NCBI GenBank assembly: GCA_965248255.1
Contig: CBDFIW010000004.1
Location: 1,116,001 to 1,180,000, forward strand
Reading direction: 5' to 3'
Length of the DNA: 64,000 nucleotides
Origin: JAKZVK01 sp965248255
Lineage (GTDB): Bacteria; Acidobacteriota; Terriglobia; Bryobacterales; UBA6623
Position numbers and translations under genes: made by a program. Every line of letters begins with the position of its first letter. Within the stretch, counting starts at the first letter, position 1. This document shows, one piece after another, positions 1 to 7,202 of this stretch. Below the pieces are notes generated by a model that ran no database searches, had not been told where the DNA came from, and was given only the letters and a program-made list of their open reading frames with translations.

Positions 1-519
1 CGGCGTTGGACTACGGGCAGAAACAGCGGCCGGGTCGGCGGGACCGTCCGCGGCGCGCTGGGAGGAACGGTGACCGACAAGACGGTCATCCACCTTGACA
101 TGGGCGTAGACAAAGCCGACGGCACGATGTCGCTGGGCAAGGACCAGCGCCTTCGGATTGGATGGCCGTACCGCAACAGCATGTTGCTGTATCGCGCCAT
201 GCTGGAGGCTGGGAAGAGTTTCAGCCGCGTCGTCTGGGCACGCTTGTACCTCCCCTTGCTCACTTGGAGCTGGCCGCTGCGCCGGAACGGCACCGTTCAC
301 CCGCTGGGTGGCTGCAGCCTGGGGGCCGACAAGAGGAGAGGTGTCGCGAGCGCCGACCCTCACAACTTCGGCGAGGTCTTCGAGTACCGCAACCTCTACG
401 TAGCGGACGGCTCCCTTTTGCCGACCGCCGCCGGATCGAATCCGACCGCGACCATCTCCGCCCTCTCCGAGATGGTCGCCGAGGGCATCACCGGGGAATC
501 GCCGACCCCGGATCTGTAG
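1..519 (+). CDS. GMC-family FAD oxidoreductase, C-terminal part (runs off window start)
   Basis: The frame is open from base 1, so the N-terminus, including the FAD-binding GxGxxG region, lies upstream of the window. The visible 172 residues match the C-terminal half of glucose-methanol-choline/cholesterol-oxidase-type flavoenzymes. The signature HPLGGCSLG carries the conserved active-site His of the family. It is followed by NLYVADGSLLPTAAGSNP, the second FAD-contact segment, and a closing helix. The family oxidises alcohols, sugars or sterols using FAD. The substrate cannot be read from this fragment. The internal ATG/GTG candidates near 70 are not real starts, because the upstream residues (GGTVRGALGGTVTD) also fit the family. 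Confidence 0.88.
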   Translation, partial: RRWTTGRNSGRVGGTVRGALGGTVTDKTVIHLDMGVDKADGTMSLGKDQRLRIGWPYRNSMLLYRAMLEAGKSFSRVVWARLYLPLLTWSWPLRRNGTVHPLGGCSLGADKRRGVASADPHNFGEVFEYRNLYVADGSLLPTAAGSNPTATISALSEMVAEGITGESPTPDL

Positions 520-785
520 CCCAATGAACGGGGACGGCACGCCTTGGGGCGTCGCGTGCTGGACTCGCGTGATTGTCGCCGAAACGTGAAAAACACGGAC
601 TTTGGCTCGGCTTGTAGCACGGATCTTGCCTTGAGATCTGCGACTTTTTCCTTTGAGCACGGTACCTCTGCTGCTGAGCTGGTGGCGGCTTTCCTGTCGC
701 TACGGCTGGGCTCCACCCTCCCTTGATTGGACGTGTGGGCCCTGCGTGCTTGATAATGCTCGGCAAGCAGATAGGGAGCGGCGAC

Positions 786-3104
786 ATGATGGTGACACTT
801 CTTTCGAACCGCCTGAAGGGCGCTGGGCTGTGCACTTTCGCTTGGGTGCTTTGGGGTGCTCCGCTGGCCGCGCAGCCGCTTGCCGGCACGCAGGCTTTGA
901 CCGAACAAAGTGACCTCGCAAAGAAGATGGTTGCCGGCATCGACCGTTACCTGCTGCGTGCCACGGATGCCTCCGTCGCCGACCGGAAGAGGCACTGGCA
1001 GCGGGACTACTCCTCGCCGGAAGCTTACGAGAAGTCGGTGGCTCCGAACCGCGAGCGCCTTCGTAAGATCATCGGAGCTGTCGATGCGCGGGTGCCATTC
1101 GACGGGTTCTCTTTGGCCGGCACTACGACTCAAACGTCGTTGATCGCTTCCACGGAGCGGTACGACGTGCACGCTCTGCGATGGCCGGTCTTCCCTGGCG
1201 TTAATGGCGAGGGCCTGCTGCTCGAGCCGAACTCGGCTGCCCATGGGAACGTGATCGCATTGCCCGACGCCGACCGATCGCCCGAGGCGGCAGTGGGGCT
1301 CGCGCCGGGTTTGCCCCGAGAAGCCCAGTTTGCACGCCGTTTGGCTGAGTCCGGCTACCGGGTGATCGTCCCGGTGCTGATCGACCGCGCGGACCACTGG
1401 TCCGGTCACCCCCGCATTCGATACACCAACCAGCCGCACCGTGAATTCATCTATCGCATGGCCTACGAGATGGGCCGCCACATCATTGGCTACGAAGTGC
1501 AGAACGTGCTTGCGGCGGTGGACGGCTTCAGGCGTGAGTGGCCCGACCTGCCGGTGGGCGTAGCCGGTTACGGTGAGGGTGGCCTGCTGGCCCTTTACAG
1601 CGCCGCGGCCGACGCTCGAATCGATGCGGCTTTGGTAAGCGGTTATTTCGGTCCCCGCGAGCAGCTCTGGCGGGAGCCGATCTATCGCAACGTTTGGAGT
1701 CTGCTCAGCGAGTTCGGCGATGCGGAGTTGGCCGGCTTGGTCACGCCCAGGCATTTGATCATCGAGGCCTCACGCGCTCCCGAGGTTGATGGTCCGCCGC
1801 CCGCGACCCCGCAGCGTCGAGGGGCGGCGCCAGGACGTCTCGTGACCCATTCCTTCAACGACGTCTCCGCCGAAGTAGGACGAGCGGCGGACGTGTTTGA
1901 CCGACTTGGAGTCAGCGACCGACTCCGTCTGGTCAGCAGAGAGCAGGGCCGCGGTCAACCCGGAAGCGAGGCAGCAATCTCCGCCTTCACTCGATCTCTG
2001 ACCGGGGACCGGCTTTCGCCGGCGGGCGAGCCGCCGCAAGACAGACGCAAGGCCTTCGATCCTTCCGTACGGCTCCGCCGCCAGTTCGACGAGCTGGTCG
2101 AGTTCACTCAGGGGCTCGTTCGCAAGTCGGAGTTCACCCGCCGAGAGTTTTGGGCTGGCGCGGACCGCTCCTCCGTCGATGCCTGGACCGGAAGTCTCGA
2201 TCACTACCGTGACTACTTCTGGAGTGAGGTCATGGGGCGCCTGCCCGATCCCAGCGAGCCTCTCTCGGCCCGTTCGCGCAAGAGCTACGAGACGAGTAAG
2301 TGGATTGGCTACGAGGTCGCGCTGCCTGTCTGGCCCGATGTCTTCGCGTACGGCATTTTGCTCGTTCCCAAAGACCTACGGGCTGGTGAGAAGCGGCCGG
2401 TTATCGTCACGCAGCATGGACTCGAAGGCCGCCCGCAGATGCTGGTGGACGCGGACATCGAGGGACCCTATCACCACTACGGGGCGCGACTGGCGGATCG
2501 CGGCTTCATCGTCTTTGCGCCGCAGAACCCCTACATCGGACGCGACGACTTCAGAGTGCTGCAGCGAAAGGCGAACCCGCTCAAGAAGTCGCTCTTCTCG
2601 TTCATCCTCGGGCAGCACCAGAGAATTCTCGATTGGCTGTCGGGCTTGCCGTTTGTAGACGCCGAACGGATTGGCTTCTACGGTCTCTCCTATGGCGGTA
2701 AGACCGCCGTCCGTGTGCCACCCCTGCTGAAACAGTATGCCCTCTCGATCTGCTCGGCCGACTTCAACGAGTGGATCTGGAAGAACACGAGCGCGACCCA
2801 CCGCTACAGCTACATGTACACAATCGAATACGAGATGTTCGAGTTCGATTTGGGCCATACGTTCAACTACAGCGAACTGGCGAACATGATGGCTCCGCGG
2901 CCCTTTATGGTCGAGCGCGGCCATCACGACGGCGTGGCGCCTGACGAGTGGGTGGCCTATGAGTACGCCAAGGTACGACGCCACTATGTCGGGCTAGGCC
3001 TTGGGGGGCGGACCCAAATCGAGTTCTTTGACGGTCCTCACGAGATTCACGGTTCCGGGACCTTTGACTTCCTCCACCGGCACCTCAACTGGCCTGCTCC
3101 TTGA
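786..3104 (+). CDS. Secreted two-domain alpha/beta hydrolase (acetylxylan-esterase/dienelactone-hydrolase type)
   Basis: The start is placed at 786 because GGAGCG lies just upstream and the next residues form a signal peptide ending near LAAQP; the open frame extends back to 723. The protein is about 772 aa, twice the usual esterase length, and holds two hydrolase-fold segments. The C-terminal one looks active: nucleophile elbow GLSYGG with Ser635, acid Asp715 in HHDG, and His752 or His755 in DGPHEIHG. The N-terminal one has an equivalent elbow, GYGEGG, in which Glu replaces Ser, so it is probably non-catalytic. Secretion and the family suggest hydrolysis of ester groups on polysaccharides or other extracellular esters. 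The exact substrate is unknown. It stands alone, followed by a regulator gene 69 bp downstream. Confidence 0.82.
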   Translation: MMVTLLSNRLKGAGLCTFAWVLWGAPLAAQPLAGTQALTEQSDLAKKMVAGIDRYLLRATDASVADRKRHWQRDYSSPEAYEKSVAPNRERLRKIIGAVDARVPFDGFSLAGTTTQTSLIASTERYDVHALRWPVFPGVNGEGLLLEPNSAAHGNVIALPDADRSPEAAVGLAPGLPREAQFARRLAESGYRVIVPVLIDRADHWSGHPRIRYTNQPHREFIYRMAYEMGRHIIGYEVQNVLAAVDGFRREWPDLPVGVAGYGEGGLLALYSAAADARIDAALVSGYFGPREQLWREPIYRNVWSLLSEFGDAELAGLVTPRHLIIEASRAPEVDGPPPATPQRRGAAPGRLVTHSFNDVSAEVGRAADVFDRLGVSDRLRLVSREQGRGQPGSEAAISAFTRSLTGDRLSPAGEPPQDRRKAFDPSVRLRRQFDELVEFTQGLVRKSEFTRREFWAGADRSSVDAWTGSLDHYRDYFWSEVMGRLPDPSEPLSARSRKSYETSKWIGYEVALPVWPDVFAYGILLVPKDLRAGEKRPVIVTQHGLEGRPQMLVDADIEGPYHHYGARLADRGFIVFAPQNPYIGRDDFRVLQRKANPLKKSLFSFILGQHQRILDWLSGLPFVDAERIGFYGLSYGGKTAVRVPPLLKQYALSICSADFNEWIWKNTSATHRYSYMYTIEYEMFEFDLGHTFNYSELANMMAPRPFMVERGHHDGVAPDEWVAYEYAKVRRHYVGLGLGGRTQIEFFDGPHEIHGSGTFDFLHRHLNWPAP

Positions 3105-3173
3105 CCCGGATTTGCGCATGCATGATAAACACAGTGTTGGTCCCGGAGCTTTGGCCGGAAAGGGAGCGCGGAG

Positions 3174-3626
3174 ATGATTTTTTCGAGGCCGGTTGCCTAC
3201 GCCGTCCGAGCCCTCATCTGCCTGGCCAAGACACCCGAAGGCACGCGCCTGCTGTCCTACGAAATCGCAGTCAAAGAACGAATCCCCCGCTCTTCGTTGG
3301 CGAAAACACTGCAGCAGTTAGCCCGCAAGGGACTGCTGCAGTCGGAGAAAGGCCGCAATGGAGGCTTCAGTCTCGCCCGTCCCGCCAAGCGCATCAGCTT
3401 GATGGATGTGATAGAGGCAGTAGAGGGACTGCGGCCTTTCGAACAGAGCGCTCTCGGCTATCGCAACCAGCGGCAATGTCCATTGGAGAGGTCGTTCAAG
3501 GCAGTCCGCCGAACCTTGCTCCGGTATTTGCGGGAAACGACTCTGGCCGAGCTGGCAAAGGTTCCTCGAGCGAAGAGAATACGGCGTGCAGCCGCCAAGA
3601 ACCGCCGGCCGAGAACCCGAAGGTAA
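3174..3626 (+). CDS. Rrf2-family transcriptional regulator without the iron-sulfur cysteine triad
   Basis: The 150-aa product begins with the typical Rrf2 start (MIFSRPVAYAVRALICLA), followed by a winged helix-turn-helix. The wing motif KGRNGGFSLARP, then ISLMDVIEAVEG, is diagnostic of the family. IscR and NsrR hold a [2Fe-2S] cluster through three cysteines in the region after residue 90. Here only one cysteine is present in that region (RQCPLE), so redox sensing through a cluster is unlikely. The C-terminus is very basic (Arg/Lys-rich). The ATG has a GGAG box 6 nt upstream. The target genes are not evident; the adjacent esterase or the convergent acyl-CoA synthetase are possible. Confidence 0.85.
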   Translation: MIFSRPVAYAVRALICLAKTPEGTRLLSYEIAVKERIPRSSLAKTLQQLARKGLLQSEKGRNGGFSLARPAKRISLMDVIEAVEGLRPFEQSALGYRNQRQCPLERSFKAVRRTLLRYLRETTLAELAKVPRAKRIRRAAAKNRRPRTRR

Positions 3627-3645
3627 TTGGACGCTGCCGTGCCTG

Positions 3646-5427
3646 CTAGGCATAGAGCTTTTCGATCTCGACGGAGTACCGTTTCTCCACTTCCCGACGG
3701 CGTACCTTCATGGTCGGAGTGATCTCCCCTCTCTCAATCGAGAACTCCCGCTGAAGCAGAACGACCTTTTTCACCTGCTCGTAGCGCGCCAGCGTTGCAC
3801 AGGCTGTTTCTACTTCCTGCTCGATTAGCTGTTGAATCTCGGGGTTGGCGGACAGCGCGGCGGGCGTCGCAGCGGCAATTCCGTGCTCGGCGGCGAACTG
3901 CTTGAGCCTCTCGAAATTCGGCACGATGAGAGCGCTGGGAAACTTTCTTCCGTGAGCGATGACCACGGCCGCGGCCACGTAGCGGCTCGTCTTGAGCTGG
4001 TTCTCGATGGGCTGCGGGGCGATGTACTTACCTCCCGAGGTCTTGCAGAGGTCCTTCTTGCGGTCGGTGATGATCAGGTAGCCGTCGGCATCGAGCCGGC
4101 CGATGTCGCCGGTGCGGAGCCAGCCGTCGACGATCGTCTCTTGGGTCAGGTCGTCGCTCTTGTAATAGCCCAGCATCACGTTCGGTCCTCGCACCAGGAT
4201 TTCGCCATCGTCGGCGATGCGGACCTGGACGTTTTTGATGATGCGGCCAACGGTGCCGGGGCGCAGAGTATGGGGATAATTGAGGGCCACGAGAGGCGAG
4301 GTCTCGGTTAAGCCATAGCCCTCGCAAATCTTGATGCCCGCGGCCAGAAAGAACTCGGTCACGTGCTGGGGCAAGGGAGCGGCGCCCGAGACGAAGAACC
4401 GCAGGCGTCCGCCCAAGCGGGCCCGCAGTTTCGAGAAGACCAGCTTGTCCGCCAACCGGCGCTTCCAACGCAGCGAGCCGGGCAGGGGGCGATGATCGAG
4501 TTCGAGTCCGACGGCCGCTTGCCCCGTGGCCAGCGCCCAGTGGAACAGCTTGCGCCGAATGGCCGGGGCCGCGGCGACCGACGCCAACACCTTGTCTTGG
4601 ATCTTCTCGAAGAACCGAGGCACACCCACCGCGACCGTGGGGCGGACCTCCCTGAGATTCTCCGGTACCGCCTCGATCGATTCGGCGTAGGCGACCGTCG
4701 CGCCTTCGTTAAAGAATGTATAGTCCGCCATTCGTTCCGCCACGTGAGAGAGGGGCAAGAACGACAAAGCTACGTCGGTTTCGAACAGTTCCAGACCGTT
4801 GTCGCGGACGTTGCCGGCGAAGTTTGCGTGGGTGAGCATGACCCCTTTCGGCGTCCCGGTGGTCCCCGACGTGTAGATGATGCTCGCCAGGTCGTCGGGC
4901 TCGACCGAGCTGATGGCGCTCTCGAACTCCGTCCGCTCGGAATCACTGAGGGGCGTGTCACCAATCAGCGAATCAAGAGCGGTGATGCGAGGGTCTCCCA
5001 GAGACTCGTCTGATGGAGCTGGATCAAAGACCACCACCCCTTCCAAGTGCGGCAGCCGATCCCAGACTTCGAGAATCTTGTCGAGCTGCTCTTGGTCGGA
5101 TATGAACGCCACGCGGGCTTCGGAATGCTCAAGGACGTAATGAGCTTGTTCGGCCGGCAGGGTCGGGTAGATTGGGACACTGACGATGCCCGACGTCATC
5201 ATGGCGAAATCGGCGACCACCCATTCCCACCGGTTTTCTGCCATCAGAGCGCAGCGATCGCCTGACTCGATGCCAACGGCTTTCAGCTCGAAGTGAAGTC
5301 GGGCAACGCGACGATAGACCTCGGCGGAAGAGATCGGTTGATACCGCCCTGCCGACTTCGCCAGCACCATGTCGGGCTTGTCGTAGGAGACGGCGTGACG
5401 GAACAAACGGGCGAGGGTTGTAGGCAT
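3646..5427 (-). CDS. Long-chain acyl-CoA synthetase (AMP-forming)
   Basis: A 593-aa ANL-superfamily enzyme that activates fatty acids to acyl-AMP and then acyl-CoA. The P-loop-like A3 motif YTSGTTGTPKG is at residues 185-195. Further on are the A5-type motif GYGLTETSP, the A8 hinge motif with GWLRTGDIG and DGYLIITDRKKD, and a C-terminal GEITPTMKVRR segment typical of FAD15/FadD15-like enzymes. The open frame continues upstream to 5604. The ATG at 5427 is preferred because MPTTLARLF is where family homology starts and the upstream part covers a repeat-bearing spacer. It is convergent with the Rrf2 gene and divergent from the amidase pair, so it is probably transcribed alone. Confidence 0.9.
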   Translation of the reverse strand: MPTTLARLFRHAVSYDKPDMVLAKSAGRYQPISSAEVYRRVARLHFELKAVGIESGDRCALMAENRWEWVVADFAMMTSGIVSVPIYPTLPAEQAHYVLEHSEARVAFISDQEQLDKILEVWDRLPHLEGVVVFDPAPSDESLGDPRITALDSLIGDTPLSDSERTEFESAISSVEPDDLASIIYTSGTTGTPKGVMLTHANFAGNVRDNGLELFETDVALSFLPLSHVAERMADYTFFNEGATVAYAESIEAVPENLREVRPTVAVGVPRFFEKIQDKVLASVAAAPAIRRKLFHWALATGQAAVGLELDHRPLPGSLRWKRRLADKLVFSKLRARLGGRLRFFVSGAAPLPQHVTEFFLAAGIKICEGYGLTETSPLVALNYPHTLRPGTVGRIIKNVQVRIADDGEILVRGPNVMLGYYKSDDLTQETIVDGWLRTGDIGRLDADGYLIITDRKKDLCKTSGGKYIAPQPIENQLKTSRYVAAAVVIAHGRKFPSALIVPNFERLKQFAAEHGIAAATPAALSANPEIQQLIEQEVETACATLARYEQVKKVVLLQREFSIERGEITPTMKVRRREVEKRYSVEIEKLYA

Positions 5428-5496
5428 GAGTATCACCAACACTGTAAACGGTAGGCCGGCCGCAGGGGTAGAGTCTCTCGCGAAGACGCTAAGGGC

Positions 5497-5545
5497 GCCA
5501 AGGCGGCAGGGGCGTTTGAGCCGTGCTCTTCCCGAGACCCGGCAG
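5497..5545. repeat. Partial copy of the GGCAGGGGCGTTTGAGCCGTGCTC interspersed repeat
   Basis: The spacer upstream of the acyl-CoA synthetase holds GGCAGGGGCGTTTGAGCCGT followed by GCTC. The same words recur near 10070, 56210 and 56530 next to hairpin-forming CAGCCCCGGCAGGGGCG. Here only the right half is retained. Confidence 0.6.
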
Positions 5546-5598
5546 GCAGCCGGCCTACGGACACAGTACGGCCCGTGTAACCGGTGGCTCCTCCCTGC

Positions 5599-5604
5599 TA
5601 TCAT
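5599..5604 (+). promoter_or_regulatory. Candidate -10 box (TATCAT) 8 nt before the start codon at 5613
   Basis: TATCAT matches the bacterial -10 consensus at four of six positions, including the first A and final T. With a start codon only 8 nt further on, transcription would begin at or next to the ATG, giving a leaderless mRNA. No Shine-Dalgarno sequence is visible. No clear -35 box is seen. Confidence 0.4.
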
Positions 5605-5612
5605 TCCCTGTC

Positions 5613-5777
5613 ATGCTGAAACCGATAGCCGAAACTCTCAACATCAACATCCCCGACGAACAACTCGATGAGATCGAGCCCGTGTTGGATGAGCTGATGC
5701 GGGACATCCGCCGCGCGCTCGACCGCGACCTCGCCACCATCGACCCAGTCACGCGCTTTCAACCGGGCAGCGAGTGA
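5613..5777 (+). CDS. Small GatC/AtzG-like amidase partner protein
   Basis: A 54-aa acidic, helical protein ending in a short tail (ATIDPVTRFQPGSE). It sits 15 bp upstream of an amidase gene in the same direction. The size, the helical start with an IPDEQLDEIEPVLDELMRDI segment, and the C-terminal extended tail resemble GatC of the GatCAB amidotransferase and the short AtzG protein that wraps around the AtzE amidase. The function as a stabilising subunit of the following amidase is inferred from context. It is shorter than typical GatC (about 95 aa), so it is more likely an AtzG-type partner than part of a tRNA-dependent amidotransferase; no gatB is present. Confidence 0.6.
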   Translation: MLKPIAETLNINIPDEQLDEIEPVLDELMRDIRRALDRDLATIDPVTRFQPGSE

Positions 5778-5792
5778 TTTCGCACAGCTGGC

Positions 5793-7202
5793 ATGAATCT
5801 GTTGATAACGATCTCCGAGCTCGCACCAAAGATCCAGCGCGGTGAGCTGTCGCCGGTCGAGCTTGCGCGGGAGGCGTTGGCCTCGATCGCGAAGCGCCAA
5901 CCTGCGCTGAACGCTTTCATTACTGTCACCGAGGAGCATGCTCTGCAGCAGGCTCGGCGCGCTGAAACCGAGATCGCCGCCGGCCGGTATCGTGGCCCCT
6001 TGCACGGTGTCCCTTATGCCGCCAAGGACCTTTTCTACACCCAGGGCATAAAGACCACCGTCGGTTCGAAGCTGATGACCGATTTCGTGCCTGACTTCGA
6101 CGCGGCGGTCATCGAGAAGCTCAACGCGGCCGGTGCCGTGATGATCGGCAAAGCAGGCATGCACGAGTGGGCCTATGGCATCACCAGTAACAATCCTCAC
6201 TTTGGCACGATCCGCAATCCGTGGGACACCGATCGCATACCGGGCGGTTCGAGCGGCGGATCCACGTCCGCTTTGGCGGCGGGCATGTGCAGCTTCTCGC
6301 TGGGATCCGATACCGGCGGCTCGATCCGCATCCCCGCCTCGCTGTGCGGCCTCGTCGGACTTAAACCCACCTTTGGACGAGTGAGCCGCCACGGGGTCTT
6401 CCCCCTAGGCCATACGCTCGACCACGCCGGGCCGTTTGGGTTGACCGTTCGCGACACGGCAATGGTCTATGAGGCGATCGCGGGCTACGATGTGCGCGAT
6501 GACAGCTGTGCCAATCAGCCGATGACAGCGCCTGCGCTGGTCGAGGAACCGAACCTGACCCGAATGAGGATTGGCGTGCCCGGCAACTTCTACTTCGAGA
6601 AGCTCGATCCGGAAGTTGAGGCCGCGGTTGGCGAAGCGTTGAAGGTTCTCGAGAGCTTGGGGGCCGAGTTGGTTGAGATCACCGTCCCTGACATCGAGGA
6701 GTTCAACCGGGTCGCGCAGTTGATCTTGCTGGTCGAGGCCAGCTCCGTCCACGCCCGGCGACTTGATCAGCATCGGGAAGACTTCGGTGACGATGTCCGG
6801 CGCCTCTTCGACCAGGGCCGATTCATCGCGGCCATCGACTATCTCAATGCGCAACGCCGAAGGCGAGCCCTGCTGGAGGGCTTCAACGAGCTCCTGAAGC
6901 AGGTCGATGTGATCGCGACCCCGACGATCCCCATACCCGCCGCCAAGATCGGGCAAGATACGGTCGAGATTGGCGGCGAGCCGTACAACGTCCGCCTGGC
7001 AACGACCCGCAACATGCGGGCGCTGAACATGACCGGTTTGCCGCTGCTGCAGGTCCCCTGCGGCTTTAGCGGTGGAGGGTTGCCGATTGGCCTACAGATC
7101 ATCGGACGGTTGTGGGACGAGGCAGGCATTATGCAAGTCGGGCACGCCTACGAGAGAGCGACTGAATGGCACAAGCGCCGGCCTCCGATCGTGAAGGATT
7201 GA
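5793..7202 (+). CDS. Amidase-signature hydrolase (GatA/AtzE type)
   Basis: A 469-aa enzyme of the amidase signature family, which hydrolyses carboxamides. The Ser-cisSer-Lys triad is visible: Lys78 in YAAKDLF, Ser153 in the GGSSGGS block, and nucleophile Ser177 in GSDTGGSIR. Its length and the conserved C-terminal TGLPLLQVPCG / LPIGLQIIG segments indicate an intact enzyme. It follows the small GatC/AtzG-like gene by 15 bp, so the two probably form a complex. The absence of gatB argues against a role in Gln-tRNA synthesis. Small-molecule or nucleotide-derived amide hydrolysis is more likely. Confidence 0.88.
   Translation: MNLLITISELAPKIQRGELSPVELAREALASIAKRQPALNAFITVTEEHALQQARRAETEIAAGRYRGPLHGVPYAAKDLFYTQGIKTTVGSKLMTDFVPDFDAAVIEKLNAAGAVMIGKAGMHEWAYGITSNNPHFGTIRNPWDTDRIPGGSSGGSTSALAAGMCSFSLGSDTGGSIRIPASLCGLVGLKPTFGRVSRHGVFPLGHTLDHAGPFGLTVRDTAMVYEAIAGYDVRDDSCANQPMTAPALVEEPNLTRMRIGVPGNFYFEKLDPEVEAAVGEALKVLESLGAELVEITVPDIEEFNRVAQLILLVEASSVHARRLDQHREDFGDDVRRLFDQGRFIAAIDYLNAQRRRRALLEGFNELLKQVDVIATPTIPIPAAKIGQDTVEIGGEPYNVRLATTRNMRALNMTGLPLLQVPCGFSGGGLPIGLQIIGRLWDEAGIMQVGHAYERATEWHKRRPPIVKD

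Noticed and set aside
396..1754. 452-codon minus-strand open frame
   Set aside because: It lies antisense to the esterase and the GMC end, has no recognisable motif, and reflects high-GC antisense openness.
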